Positions 35,510-45,475 of a DNA stretch of 64,000 bases are shown piece by piece (the stretch's first letter is position 1; each line of letters opens with the position of its first letter). The notes under the pieces were generated by a model. That model made no database searches. It was not told where the DNA came from and worked only from the letters and a program-made list of their open reading frames with translations. This stretch comes from Bacillus sp. SORGH_AS_0510 (GTDB lineage Bacteria; Bacillota; Bacilli; Bacillales; Cytobacillaceae): assembly GCF_030818775.1 (NCBI RefSeq), contig NZ_JAUTAU010000001.1, forward strand, positions 516,001 to 580,000, in the 5' to 3' direction. Position numbers and translations under genes: made by a program.

Positions 35510-36097
35510 ATGGAATTATCCTTTATATGGAAATCATTTGTTTTAATCATAGCTGGTATCTTCTTGTTAAGAATCGCTGGTAGAAAGTCCATATCGCAAA
35601 TGACCCTTGCTCAAACAATCGTAATGATTTCTATTGGAACCATTATCGTTCAACCTATTGTGGAAAAAAGCGTCCTAAAGGCGATTGTTGGGGCCGCAAT
35701 CTTTGTGGTTTCTATCGTCATTCTAGAATATGTAGAAATCAAATTTAACATCTTTGAAAAGTTCATAACGGGTAAATCAAAAATAGTGATAGAGAATGGT
35801 GTTTTGAATACGAAGAATCTGAAGAAGTTACGGTTAACCGTCGACCAATTGGAAATGAGAATGCGCAATCAGGGGATAGCTAAAATAGAAGATGTGAAAA
35901 CGGCAACCCTTGAGGCTAACGGACTGCTCGGTTATGAATTGAAGGACCATGCCAAACCGTTAACGGTGGGAGAGTTCAAGAAAATCTTAGATTCCTATTT
36001 CCAAAATCAAAACCCATCTCCAAAAAGGGAAAACGAGAATATTTTTGAAGAAATTAATAGTCTGAGACCTCAAAACCATCCGGATTATTTACAGTAA
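35510..36097 (+). CDS. DUF421 family membrane protein (YetF/YrbG-like)
   Basis: 195 residues. Three membrane segments (about 8-23, 33-48 and 56-74) precede the cytoplasmic domain with the conserved RLTVDQLEMRMRNQGI and DVKTATLEANGLLGYEL. AGGAGG precedes the ATG. In Bacillus, relatives include spore-formation and germination-associated proteins (YetF, YrbG); their exact role is not settled. Confidence 0.92.
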   Translation: MELSFIWKSFVLIIAGIFLLRIAGRKSISQMTLAQTIVMISIGTIIVQPIVEKSVLKAIVGAAIFVVSIVILEYVEIKFNIFEKFITGKSKIVIENGVLNTKNLKKLRLTVDQLEMRMRNQGIAKIEDVKTATLEANGLLGYELKDHAKPLTVGEFKKILDSYFQNQNPSPKRENENIFEEINSLRPQNHPDYLQ

Positions 36098-36153
36098 ATG
36101 GCTGAAAGCTTTAACGAGCTTTCGAAAAAATAATAGAAAGAAAAGGGACAACT

Positions 36154-36591
36154 ATGGTCGACGTATTAACCGATATAACTATTCATTGTCCGCGTGAACA
36201 GGTTGCAGCATATGCGGCAAATCCAGAAAACGCGCCAGAATGGTATGTGAACATTAAAAAGGCCGAATGGCAATTGAACAAATCTGTAGTTATCGGGGCG
36301 CGAATCGCATTTATAGCACAGTTTTTAGGGCGAGAACTCTCCTATGTATATGAAATCGTTGAATATGTGCCAGGCGAAAAAATGGTCATGCGCACGGCGA
36401 ACGGCCCTTTTCCCATGGAAACGACCTACACTTGGGAAAAAATCGACGACCAAACGACCCGGATGACCTTGAGAAACAAAGGAAATCCCACTGGATTTTC
36501 AAAGCTGTTCACTCCATTTATGTCAACCATGATGAAAAAAGCAAATAATGCTGATTTGAAAAGAATTAAGAGCATGTTGGAAAAAGACTAA
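36154..36591 (+). CDS. SRPBCC family protein
   Basis: 145 residues: an N-terminal strand (VDVLTDITIHCPREQVAAYAANPENAPEWY), a curved sheet (YVYEIVEYVPGEKMVMRTANGPFPMETTYTW read in pieces) and a C-terminal helix. A START-like small-molecule-binding protein of unknown ligand. AAAGGGA precedes the ATG. Confidence 0.87.
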   Translation: MVDVLTDITIHCPREQVAAYAANPENAPEWYVNIKKAEWQLNKSVVIGARIAFIAQFLGRELSYVYEIVEYVPGEKMVMRTANGPFPMETTYTWEKIDDQTTRMTLRNKGNPTGFSKLFTPFMSTMMKKANNADLKRIKSMLEKD

Positions 36592-36593
36592 TA

Positions 36594-36624
36594 GAAGATC
36601 GTGGCTGCTAGGCACGGTCTTTTC
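36594..36624 (+). terminator. Hairpin terminator
   Basis: AAGATCGTG / CACGGTCTT stem with TTTTC, at the SRPBCC stop. Confidence 0.6.
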
Positions 36625-36642
36625 GTGGTGTTGGAAATTGGA

Positions 36643-36656
36643 GGGGGACTGTCCCT
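36643..36656. repeat. Single palindromic repeat A unit
   Basis: GGGGGACTGTCCCT, an isolated copy of the family A arm. Confidence 0.7.
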
Positions 36657-36726
36657 CTTTAGTGGATAATTTGCCCTTTTTATGAGGAAACTAAGCTATA
36701 CGCTTTTTAAATAGGGTGAATTAAGC

Positions 36727-37215
36727 ATGATCATATTTGCGGTTTCGATAATCCTTTTCAATACGATTGTTATTAAAATGAAAAAACAGCTGACGAAAAA
36801 CCAGATCGTTCATATTTGGACGTTTACGATGTTACTGGAAATGCTGTTTGATATATTAGTTGATGAAAAATTAAATGGCTATTGGTATTTCTGGAGAGGA
36901 ATCGATTGGACCAACATACTAGCCTATTCGCTGCTTATTCCACCTGTGAACGTGATGTTTTTAAACTGGTATCCATTCCAGAAGTCTCTTTTAAAAAGGG
37001 GAAGTTACTTAGTCGGTTGGGTGATTTTCATTTTGATGTATGAATACGCAGCTCTACTCCCGCAACCTTGGGGCTACTTTCATTATGGCTGGTGGAATGT
37101 GTATTATTCAATCGTGTGCGACCCTATTTTGTTTCTCATATTGCTAACTTATTTTAAATGGATACGTAAAATTGAAAGGATTGGGGAAAAAACAATGACT
37201 ATCAAAATTAGATAG
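36727..37215 (+). CDS. CBO0543 family membrane protein
   Basis: 162 residues with four or five membrane segments and the family pattern seen at 50531: NGYWYFWRGIDWTNILAY, VMFLNWYPFQKSLLKRGSY, and WNVYYSIVCDPILF. AGGGTG precedes the ATG. Function unknown. Confidence 0.82.
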   Translation: MIIFAVSIILFNTIVIKMKKQLTKNQIVHIWTFTMLLEMLFDILVDEKLNGYWYFWRGIDWTNILAYSLLIPPVNVMFLNWYPFQKSLLKRGSYLVGWVIFILMYEYAALLPQPWGYFHYGWWNVYYSIVCDPILFLILLTYFKWIRKIERIGEKTMTIKIR

Positions 37216-37228
37216 TCATTGTTTTTTT
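37188..37228 (+). terminator. Terminator overlapping the CBO0543 gene end
   Basis: AACAATGACTATC / GATAGTCATTGTT with a T-run. The stem encodes the last codons of the gene. Confidence 0.88.
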
Positions 37229-37248
37229 AAAAGTCTCTGTTAAACTTG

Positions 37249-37381
37249 CCTGTTGATTTCCGTTCCAGACGCGAGCGGTTCGTGGGTGTTTCGGCGAGCC
37301 TCCTCGACGCAAGCGTCTGCGGGGTCTCCCCTGAATCATACTCCCACAGGAGTCTGCGCGTCTTCCGCTCCAATCAACAGG
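37249..37381. repeat. 133-bp interspersed element with terminal inverted repeats
   Basis: The ends CCTGTTGATT and AATCAACAGG are perfect inverted repeats. GTTCCAGACGC near the left end pairs with GCGTCTTCCGC near the right, so the element folds on itself. The central sequence (CTCGACGCAAGCGTCTGCGG and ACTCCCACAGGAGTCTGCGC) resembles an intergenic repeat I recall as common in many Bacillus genomes. No coding capacity. Confidence 0.75.
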
Positions 37382-37427
37382 GTGTAATAATCAACCTTGT
37401 TCTTTAACACAGCCTTTTAAAAAAAAG

Positions 37428-37769
37428 TTACATAGGATTAGTGAAATACTTCGCTTTCTGATCGTATTTGAAAATTTTGTATCGCCAATACATTCGGTCC
37501 GAGTAATCGGCGATGATAATAAATTCGCCTTTATTGGTAAACACCTCGTATGTATCACTGCCCAAATACTTAACTTTTTCCACTTTATAATCTTTAAAAT
37601 ACTTCTCTAGTTCATCTATTTCCTTGAAGCTTTTGATGTTTAATACGCCTAAACCTTCTGGATTGATGGCACTAGCAAGGTTAAAGGGTGCTAAAAATCC
37701 TACATAATAGATGAGGCCTAACAGTAGAATGATGGCTGAAACAATAAGCGTGATTTTGCGTCTTTTCAT
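37428..37769 (-). CDS. Membrane-anchored small protein of unknown function
   Basis: 113 residues with one N-terminal membrane helix (about 6-26) preceded by MKRRK, then a soluble domain of about 80 residues. AGGGGA precedes the ATG. No family recognised. Confidence 0.7.
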   Translation of the reverse strand: MKRRKITLIVSAIILLLGLIYYVGFLAPFNLASAINPEGLGVLNIKSFKEIDELEKYFKDYKVEKVKYLGSDTYEVFTNKGEFIIIADYSDRMYWRYKIFKYDQKAKYFTNPM

Positions 37770-37853
37770 TTTGTATCCCCTAATTAGAATATTTTTCTAA
37801 GTAGATGGTATCACAAAAAGAAATAGCTGAAGAAAAAATCTTCAGCTACATGT

Positions 37854-40724
37854 CTACCCCAGATACACCAGGTCCTTCAACTCATCCGTCGAAAGCTCCG
37901 TAATCCAGTTTTCGCTCTGGATGATTTGGTCGTTGAGGAATTGCTTCTTCTCCAGCATTGCGTCGATTTTTTCCTCGAGTGTTCCGGTACAAATCAGCTT
38001 GTGCACGTGGACGAAGCGCGATTGCCCGATCCGGTAGGCCCGGTCCGTGGCCTGATTTTCAACGGCCGGATTCCACCAGCGGTCGTAGTGGATGACGTGA
38101 TTCGCCGCGGTCAAGTTCAGCCCCGTTCCGCCTGCCTTCAATGACAGCAGGAATACAGGGAACTTCCCGGCTTGGAACCGCTCAATCATGTCGTCACGCT
38201 GTGTCTTCGGCACACTTCCGTTCAAGAATGGGACCTCGATGCCGAATTTCTTTTTCAGCGTCGCCCGAATCATTTCGCCCATTTCGATATACTGGGTAAA
38301 AATCAAGCAGCTTTCGCCCTGTTCCAGAACGGCGTCGATCAACTCAACCAGCTTCTCCATTTTGTTCGAGCGGTCAAGAAGTTCGCGGCCTGCCGTCGCT
38401 TTCTCTTTTAAATAGAGGGCAGGGTGGTTGCACAGCTGTTTCAAACGGGTCAGCATTTGTAAAATTAACCCTTTGCGCTCAAACCCGGACAGCTTTTCGA
38501 TTTCTGCAAATGTATCGTGAATAAGTTGCTCGTATAGTGACGCCTGCTCTGCGGTCAGCGGGCAGTATTCTTTCTGTTCGAGTTTATCCGGCAGGTTGAG
38601 GGCCACCTCTTCGTCCTTTTTCGTGCGGCGCAGCAGGAAGGGACGAATCAACGATTGCAGCTGCTGCACTTTTTCCTTCTTTTCATCCTTTTCGATCGGG
38701 ATGACGAACTTCTTCTGGAACTGCCCTAAGCTGCCAAGGTACCCGTGATTGGTAAAATCAAAGATCGACCACAGCTCGGTGAGGCGGTTTTCCATCGGCG
38801 TTCCTGTCAGCGCGATATGATGACGGCCGCGCAGTCTGCGAACGGCCTTCGACTGTTTCGTCTGCGCATTCTTAATGTTCTGCGCCTCATCGATGGCAAT
38901 CGAGCTCCAAATCAAGGACTCGAACTCCTCAGAATCAAGGTGGCTCAAGCCATACGAGGTCAACACCACATCGGCATCCTTCGCTTTATCCGAAAAAGCC
39001 TCCTCCTTGAGACGATTCGAACCATAATGCAAGTAAACATTCATCTCCGGTGCAAAACGCTCCAACTCCTTCTGCCAGTTCCCAAGAACAGAAGTAGGGC
39101 AGATGATTAAAGCAGCTTTCGTTGGCACCTTCTCTTTGGGGTCAGGCACCGAAACTAGCTCTTTGCTAGCATCGTTTTTTACCTTCAACAGGTAGGATAT
39201 GAGCTGTACGGTTTTGCCGAGACCCATGTCATCGGCGAGTACTGCACCAAAGCCATATTGCCGCAGGAACCAGAGCCAACTCATGCCAAGCTGCTGGTAG
39301 GGGCGAAGCTCGCCCAGTAGCCCTGATGGCACATCGGTCAGCGGAATTTCGTGTATTTCGGACAACTGCTTGATCATTTGCTTCCACTGACGGTTGAGCT
39401 CGATTTGAATCTTGGCGAACGCCTTTGGATTCTCCAGTTCGTCTTCGGTGGCTCCCGGATCCACGAGCTCTTGCTCAAGAAGGTCGCGTACGTGCAGGCC
39501 TTCTTTTTCCGCCCGCTTCATTAAGTCCTGAATTTGCCTGATGAACTGAGGATCGAGCTTCACCCAACGGCCGCGAATGTAGACGAGCCTGCGCTTTTCT
39601 TCTACCAGCTTGCCGAACTCTTCCTCGGACAGGTCGACACCGTTCATGGAAAAACGCCAGTTAAAGTCAAGCATCGCCTGTAGCCCAACAAACGACGGCC
39701 GGTGGCTGGAAGATCCTTTCAACGACGCCTTTACTTTTAGGTTGGCATTTTTCATCGCCTGCCACCAGGAAGGGAGGAGGATTTCGACGTCCAGCGCCAG
39801 CATCGTTTCACTTGCCTCTGTTAAAAACATCCACGCTTCTTCCTCGGTGAGATGCGTTTTGAAGTAACCATCCTCGCTCAACCACGGAATCAGTCGGGCC
39901 CAGCGGCTTTGTTCACTATCGACTTTTTCTAAAAAAGGACGCCATTTCGCAGGAAGCTTGGAGGTGCCTTCGATGTCATAGATATCATCCGGTTTCTTTT
40001 TCCCGCGCAAAAAGACATCGAGTGTCCAGGCGCCTTCGCCATCGATCGGCTCATCGAGTCTGAGGCCGATGGTAAACGGTGTGTCATTCTCCTTGATGCC
40101 AACCCATTCGAGCCAACTTTCCTCATCAAAATATCGGGCGAGCTCGCCGCCAGAGATGTTTTGCTTTCGAAGTAGGTCAAGCTTCGGCCCAAAGAGTTCC
40201 TTCATGGCTGCGTTGCGCGTTAAGTAGCCGTCCAGCGCGCTGTTGAATAAATCGGATATGTATGTTTTGGTGGTCGTTTCTTGACCGTCTTCTACGGGCT
40301 GCTCCCAAAAAGAAGGATCAAACTCATCCTTCACACGTTCCGGCAGCTTCCAGCGGAAATCCCCATGCTCCCACACCGAAAAGTCCGGCAGCCAGTCCTT
40401 CTCCACGATGCCTTCAAACATGGCGTGGGCCGCGGCAAGACAAGTCTCTGACTCTTCATTCCAATCCCATTCGATATAGCGATTGAAGGATTCTTTAGCA
40501 AAAAGGGAAACAAGCTGCCAGCCGCTGACGACCACTCCTTCGACGTCGTCCAAGGTCTCGTTCTCCAGGAGCGTGCCAAAGAAGCTCTCCTCATGACTGC
40601 TAAAAACGAGGTCTTTCCACCGAAACGGATTCATAAAGCGGCCGTGCTCATCCTGGGCCCTAAGCAGAAAGCGGCCATCACCTAATTTAGTTGTCAGCAA
40701 TTTCATAAACCTAGTTTTAAGCAT
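37854..40724 (-). CDS. ywqA: SNF2-family helicase (YwqA-like)
   Basis: 956 residues. The N-terminal 450 residues form a bacterial SNF2-associated region. The motor follows: Walker A in DDMGLGKT near residue 498, DEAQ near 612, and the C-terminal lobe ending in GGTGLNLTAANHV, HYDRWWNPAVENQATDRAYRIGQ. Such proteins translocate on double-stranded DNA; the cellular role of YwqA is unclear. AAAGGAG lies 9 nt before the start. The SWIM protein gene upstream matches the B. subtilis ywqB-ywqA order. A family A hairpin separates the two genes. Confidence 0.93.
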   Translation of the reverse strand: MLKTRFMKLLTTKLGDGRFLLRAQDEHGRFMNPFRWKDLVFSSHEESFFGTLLENETLDDVEGVVVSGWQLVSLFAKESFNRYIEWDWNEESETCLAAAHAMFEGIVEKDWLPDFSVWEHGDFRWKLPERVKDEFDPSFWEQPVEDGQETTTKTYISDLFNSALDGYLTRNAAMKELFGPKLDLLRKQNISGGELARYFDEESWLEWVGIKENDTPFTIGLRLDEPIDGEGAWTLDVFLRGKKKPDDIYDIEGTSKLPAKWRPFLEKVDSEQSRWARLIPWLSEDGYFKTHLTEEEAWMFLTEASETMLALDVEILLPSWWQAMKNANLKVKASLKGSSSHRPSFVGLQAMLDFNWRFSMNGVDLSEEEFGKLVEEKRRLVYIRGRWVKLDPQFIRQIQDLMKRAEKEGLHVRDLLEQELVDPGATEDELENPKAFAKIQIELNRQWKQMIKQLSEIHEIPLTDVPSGLLGELRPYQQLGMSWLWFLRQYGFGAVLADDMGLGKTVQLISYLLKVKNDASKELVSVPDPKEKVPTKAALIICPTSVLGNWQKELERFAPEMNVYLHYGSNRLKEEAFSDKAKDADVVLTSYGLSHLDSEEFESLIWSSIAIDEAQNIKNAQTKQSKAVRRLRGRHHIALTGTPMENRLTELWSIFDFTNHGYLGSLGQFQKKFVIPIEKDEKKEKVQQLQSLIRPFLLRRTKKDEEVALNLPDKLEQKEYCPLTAEQASLYEQLIHDTFAEIEKLSGFERKGLILQMLTRLKQLCNHPALYLKEKATAGRELLDRSNKMEKLVELIDAVLEQGESCLIFTQYIEMGEMIRATLKKKFGIEVPFLNGSVPKTQRDDMIERFQAGKFPVFLLSLKAGGTGLNLTAANHVIHYDRWWNPAVENQATDRAYRIGQSRFVHVHKLICTGTLEEKIDAMLEKKQFLNDQIIQSENWITELSTDELKDLVYLG

Positions 40725-40746
40725 GGTACAAAACTCCTTTTGTTTT

Positions 40747-40799
40747 GGGGACAGTCCCCCAGGGCGTTAATGCATTAACGCGCCGGGGGACTGTCCCCC
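40747..40799. repeat. Palindromic repeat A4 between ywqB and ywqA
   Basis: GGGGACAGTCCCCC and GGGGGACTGTCCCCC arms flank a GGGCGTTAATGCATTAACGCG loop region, itself palindromic. It occupies nearly all of the gap between two genes that should be cotranscribed. Confidence 0.92.
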
Positions 40800-40803
40800 G
40801 ACC

Positions 40804-42438
40804 TTAGCTTTCGATCAGCTTACTCCGCTTACACTCCTCGTGGAACGCCCGCAACCGTTTCGTCCGCTCAAGTAGGGTTTCCATAAAGTACTCCCAATCA
40901 TCCACACGCTTTAGTTTCTTGTACAGCGTCCGTAACTTCTTCAAATGGCGCACCGCCAACTTGTAGCTGCTCCGGTTCTTCTGGTCAATCTCCTTCTGTG
41001 CCGTTTGGTGAAGCATCCCCAACAGCACCTCGGGCCGTTCCTTCTCAATCAACTTTAACCGTTCCTTCGGCAAATCATAGAAATTCAAGCCGATAAACGC
41101 CTGGAGCTCGCCCCAGCGGTCATACTGCCCGCGCTCGAACAACATATATTCATACTCGCGGAAACTATAGGGCAACGTCTGCAACAACGCACGCTCAATC
41201 AAATCTGCCCGGTCCGACTCCGTACAATAAGGCGTCACCGCCCGAAGTGCATCCCGAACGAACGACACACAACTATGATAGCCGCCGAGCTCCTCCAGAT
41301 ACGCCTTGATTTTTTGCAAAAACAACTCAATCAACGTGCCTACCCGGCGCCACGCCTTCAACCCGCTTAAATAATCAATCCAATACAACAGATACGGCAC
41401 AATCACGGCATCGTCAAACAGCCCAACCTGCTTCAACGCCGCCTCATCATCCCCGAGCAACAAGTTAATATGAATCCCGGCCACCATTAACGGCGCCGGA
41501 TTCTCCCAATCGTGCAGCTCTTTCAACCGGGCCTGAATCTTTACAACCTCCGCCTCACGCCATTCCTTCTTCTTGAAAAATTGCACCCACAACAAGCGAT
41601 ACAAATAAATCCGCTCATACTCAATTCCACTTGTACACGTCAACAGGTCAAACGCATCGTCCTTCAATTTTTCAATAAACTCATCAAAGGCAAACGGCAG
41701 CGACTGCACACCAATCTTCACCGCCAGCTCATGCGCATCCTCCATCAGGTTCTGGAATAAATGCAAATACGCCCGCTTCACGACATCTGCACTATGCTCA
41801 AGCTGATCGCTCAGCACCGCCAGCTTCCGGAACGACACCACAATCCAAACCATTTCATATAACAAGCGCCATTCCTGCTCGACCGGGGCACTCGCATGAA
41901 CGCGCCGCTCGTAGATGCCAAACAGTTCTGGAACCACATATGGGCTCGTATATTTTTTCGAAGCCAACAACGTGTCAAAGCTCGCCTCGAACGACTGCAC
42001 CCAACGACTGTACTCCGGCTTCAACACACCGTTCGCCTTCACGAGGTCCTTCGCCGTCTGCATACCCCATGAGGAAATCGCCGCCTGCTCCCGGGCCGGT
42101 TCGCGCCACTCTGTCACCCAATCCGCGACACTGCCAAACTGGGCATACACCGCAAAAAAGGTCGCCATCTGATGCCGGCAAAAGCCCTCCGCCGGACACG
42201 AGCACGAGCTCTCCGATAAAAACGACAGGATGAGCTTCACGTAGCAAGGCGTGACGTCCTGGACCGTCGAGGTTACCTTTTCATCATGGAAAATTTGTAC
42301 CTGCTTCACCAGCCCTTGCCGGTACAACATCAATCCCTTGGACACAAGCTTCGCATCCTCCGTCACACTCGAGTGCAGCAACTCCCGCAACTGTTCCGAG
42401 AAGAGTTCAATATTTTCACTAACCGGCGTCAACTCCAT
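40804..42438 (-). CDS. ywqB: SWIM zinc-finger protein (YwqB-like)
   Basis: 544 residues from ATG 42438, 7 nt after AAGGGGG; a longer in-frame start has no site. The SWIM motif C-x-C-x5-C-x-H (Cys79, Cys81, Cys87, His89) is intact. The remainder is helical, TPR-like, without recognised domains. SWIM proteins often pair with SNF2 ATPases and probably contribute DNA or protein binding. Confidence 0.88.
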   Translation of the reverse strand: MELTPVSENIELFSEQLRELLHSSVTEDAKLVSKGLMLYRQGLVKQVQIFHDEKVTSTVQDVTPCYVKLILSFLSESSCSCPAEGFCRHQMATFFAVYAQFGSVADWVTEWREPAREQAAISSWGMQTAKDLVKANGVLKPEYSRWVQSFEASFDTLLASKKYTSPYVVPELFGIYERRVHASAPVEQEWRLLYEMVWIVVSFRKLAVLSDQLEHSADVVKRAYLHLFQNLMEDAHELAVKIGVQSLPFAFDEFIEKLKDDAFDLLTCTSGIEYERIYLYRLLWVQFFKKKEWREAEVVKIQARLKELHDWENPAPLMVAGIHINLLLGDDEAALKQVGLFDDAVIVPYLLYWIDYLSGLKAWRRVGTLIELFLQKIKAYLEELGGYHSCVSFVRDALRAVTPYCTESDRADLIERALLQTLPYSFREYEYMLFERGQYDRWGELQAFIGLNFYDLPKERLKLIEKERPEVLLGMLHQTAQKEIDQKNRSSYKLAVRHLKKLRTLYKKLKRVDDWEYFMETLLERTKRLRAFHEECKRSKLIES

Positions 42439-42682
42439 ACCGCAACCCCCTTTTTGGAAAAAGAAAAATCCCATCCGTACAAGATCGTTAAAAATCCATA
42501 TTCCTTTATTATAACCAAAAATTCGCAATTCGAGGAGGGGAAGACTCAGAAACGTGGATTTTTAAACCAAAGCCGGTTCACTTTACGTGAAGTCTATATT
42601 AATTTTTGGGAATAAATCTAAATATTTACAATTTATGTTAAACTGGTTTTACAAGATTAATAGTGATAAGAGAGGTAAGGAT

Positions 42683-45325
42683 ATGGGCAAAAAGCTAGTC
42701 ATTACAGTTCTGTGCTTCCTGCTAGTTTTACAAGGGGGAGGGTTTGTACAGGCAGGTGCCTTAAATAGTACTCAACTGGTAAAAACTAATGCTGCAGATG
42801 ATACTAATGCTCCTGTGCTTGAAAACTTCACGGTCTTGCCAGAATATCCAGCAATCGGTGGCACGCTTACCATGACGGCAAAAGTTTCCGATGAATCCGG
42901 GGTAAGTAGGGTAACGGCCATTCTACACAATTTCACGGAAAAAGAATTCGAGATGACGCTCAACCAGGAAACGGGGTTATGGCAGGTCGATATTCCAATT
43001 GACAGTTATGCCCTGGTGGGAACATGGAATTTGTATGTAAGGATGTATGATACGGTTGCAAACAACACATTAAAGTCTTGTGATGAATTTGTGGACTACA
43101 TAGTGATATCAAACCAGGCACATAGAGACATGGATCCTCCTATAATCCGGTCTATTTCTCTTAATCCCATGCCAGTCGTAGTAGAAGACCCCTTTACCAT
43201 CCGTGTAAAAATAGAGGAGGAAGAATCGGGAGTGGCGTCCGTGGAGGGAGAACTATCGGATGGGAAGAGGGACAGTGCAGTAACGATCCCGCTTTCATAC
43301 GATAGCAACACCGATGAATGGGTAGCAACCTACACCTATCCTGAAAACACACCACTTAATGAAAAATACTTATTTATTAAGGTCCGGGATGGGGCTGGCA
43401 ATTTCAATCAAAGTGGCATCCTCTTTTACCCAAAAAGCAAATATACAGATGAAACGCCACCTGACAGGCCGATTGTCAATGAAATCACCGACAAAGATAC
43501 AGTCGTTACTGGGCAGGCGGAGCCAGGTTCTATTGTTAAAGTGTGGAATAATGCCACGATTGGAACGGCGACAACAGGAATCGACGGCCAATTTTCGGTC
43601 GCGATTCCTGCGCAGCCAGCTCACAGCAGGATTCTCGTAACCGCCTATGATCATGCAGGAAATAGCAGTGATTCTGCGATTCTCTTTGTAAAAGACAAGA
43701 CCCCACCGGCAAAGCCAATCGTCAATGAAGTCACCGACGCAAATGAGGTTCTAACGGGGAAGGCGGAACCTTGGGGAACCGTCCAAGTGAAAATAGCCGG
43801 TAAACTGCTTGACACCACACCTGTGGATGGGCACGGTGACTTCGAGTTTGTGTTCCCGTGGGTGAATCATACTCCTTTACAGCCCGCGGGCACCGAACTA
43901 AGCGTGACAGCCCTTGATAGAGAAGGAAATGAAAGTGAACCAACCGTGGTGGTGGTGAAGGATGCGACTCCGCCAAAGGGGCCGTACATATACCTGGTTA
44001 CGGACCAAGATACGCAAATAAGTGGGTGGACTGACAGTGTAGCAACGATAGAGGTGAAGGCGGACGACGTTCTTTTAGGCTCTACCACCTGTGAAAAAAA
44101 TGTCACCTTCAGCATACCAATTCCGCAGCAAAAAGCAGGGACTATATTAAAAATCACAGCTACGGATCTGGCCGGAAACGTCAGTGTTACACAAAAAACG
44201 GTACTAGACAGAACCCCGCCTGAACAACCGCATGTCAAAAAGGTAACCGATCAGGATACAGTCGTTACGGGAGAAGCGGAGGCAGGTTCAAGAATAGACG
44301 TGGAAGGAAATACGGTGCTTGGAACAGCAATTACAGGAACAGACGGAAAATTCTCCGTGACCATTCCACGACAAGAGGCAGACACGCAATTAGCTATTTA
44401 TGCGTGGGATGCAGCCGGAAATCGAAGCCCAATAGAATATGTGAGGGTAGCCGACGGCACACCGCCACTGCCGCCGGTCGTCAATGAAGTCAGCGATATG
44501 GATACCGTTGTCAACGGCAAGGCAGAGATCTATTCGACGGTGGAAGTGAAGGTAAACGGTGTGGTAATAGGGTCAACTATGACCTATCACGATCAATTTT
44601 CCGTGAACATCCCTTCACAACCAGCGGGCACGGAACTAACCATCACGGCAACGGACAGGCTTGGAAACGTGAGTCCTGCAGCCACCGTAACGGTTGTTAA
44701 AAGCAAACCGGTCCTCATGGGCTGGGTAGAAGAAAACGGCAAGATGTATTACTATGATCCCGTCACCCATGTGAAAAAGACAGGCTGGTTCACTGTTGGG
44801 ATGTCCAAGTATTTCTTTGACTTAACAACGGGCACTATGCAGGTCGGATGGATGAAAGAAGGAGCCACTTGGTACTACTTCCGCGACGATGGGGAAATGG
44901 TGACGGGCTGGGTCCTGGATAGAGGCACTCGTTACTACCTAAATAGCAGTGGAGCGATGCAGACAGGCTGGGTCAAAGATGGCACGGGCTGGTTCTTTTT
45001 CAACAACAGTGGGGCGATGCAAACCGGCTGGTTGAAGGTTGGAAAGGTCTGGTACTATCTGAACAGCAATGGTTCAATGCAAACGGGCTGGCTATGGTGG
45101 GGTAAAGGCTGGTACTACTTCAAAGGGAGCGGCGCGATGGCCACCGGCTGGGCGAAGGTCGGCGCAACGTGGTACTACTTCAACAGCAGCGGGACAATGG
45201 TCACAGGTTGGTTAAAAAGCGGCCGCCAGTGGTATTACCTCAATAGTAGCGGAGCCATGGTAACCGGCTGGGCGAAAATCGCAGGAAAGTCTTACTACTT
45301 TTATAGTAATGGTGTGTTGAAATAA
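42683..45325 (+). CDS. Large secreted Ig-like plus choline-binding-repeat protein
   Basis: 880 residues from ATG 42683, after an AGAGGTAAGG site. Signal peptide to about residue 25. Two N-terminal Ig-like domains (about 35-130 and 140-245) are followed by six bacterial Ig (Big_6-like) modules, each near 75 residues and marked by KDTVVTG-A-GS-V and TDGKFSV-IP-Q-AGT-L-ITATD-AGN-S. About nine GW/WYYF wall-binding repeats end the protein from residue 680. It should be a long stalk held in the wall by its C-terminus. No enzymatic domain is visible, so adhesion or matrix function is likely. Confidence 0.87.
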   Translation: MGKKLVITVLCFLLVLQGGGFVQAGALNSTQLVKTNAADDTNAPVLENFTVLPEYPAIGGTLTMTAKVSDESGVSRVTAILHNFTEKEFEMTLNQETGLWQVDIPIDSYALVGTWNLYVRMYDTVANNTLKSCDEFVDYIVISNQAHRDMDPPIIRSISLNPMPVVVEDPFTIRVKIEEEESGVASVEGELSDGKRDSAVTIPLSYDSNTDEWVATYTYPENTPLNEKYLFIKVRDGAGNFNQSGILFYPKSKYTDETPPDRPIVNEITDKDTVVTGQAEPGSIVKVWNNATIGTATTGIDGQFSVAIPAQPAHSRILVTAYDHAGNSSDSAILFVKDKTPPAKPIVNEVTDANEVLTGKAEPWGTVQVKIAGKLLDTTPVDGHGDFEFVFPWVNHTPLQPAGTELSVTALDREGNESEPTVVVVKDATPPKGPYIYLVTDQDTQISGWTDSVATIEVKADDVLLGSTTCEKNVTFSIPIPQQKAGTILKITATDLAGNVSVTQKTVLDRTPPEQPHVKKVTDQDTVVTGEAEAGSRIDVEGNTVLGTAITGTDGKFSVTIPRQEADTQLAIYAWDAAGNRSPIEYVRVADGTPPLPPVVNEVSDMDTVVNGKAEIYSTVEVKVNGVVIGSTMTYHDQFSVNIPSQPAGTELTITATDRLGNVSPAATVTVVKSKPVLMGWVEENGKMYYYDPVTHVKKTGWFTVGMSKYFFDLTTGTMQVGWMKEGATWYYFRDDGEMVTGWVLDRGTRYYLNSSGAMQTGWVKDGTGWFFFNNSGAMQTGWLKVGKVWYYLNSNGSMQTGWLWWGKGWYYFKGSGAMATGWAKVGATWYYFNSSGTMVTGWLKSGRQWYYLNSSGAMVTGWAKIAGKSYYFYSNGVLK

Positions 45326-45333
45326 CGGTTAGT

Positions 45334-45366
45334 AGCCCCTTGATTATAGGATCAAGGGGCTTTTTA
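45334..45366 (+). terminator. Terminator after the large Ig-like gene
   Basis: AGCCCCTTGAT-TATAGG-ATCAAGGGGCT followed by TTTTT. Confidence 0.92.
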
Positions 45367-45475
45367 CTTATGACAATAATTGCCGAATGGTTTCATTCAC
45401 CAACCATATTCGCAGGTGATATACTAGAAATCGTAATCATATAATAGAGAGATATTTTTATAGGGGGCATTTTCT

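Noticed and set aside
37249..37381. Small structured RNA gene or riboswitch
   Set aside because: The perfect terminal inverted repeats and position between gene ends fit an interspersed element better than a leader RNA.
41975..42247. Frames overlapping ywqB on either strand
   Set aside because: They are shadows of a well-supported coding region with a SWIM motif.
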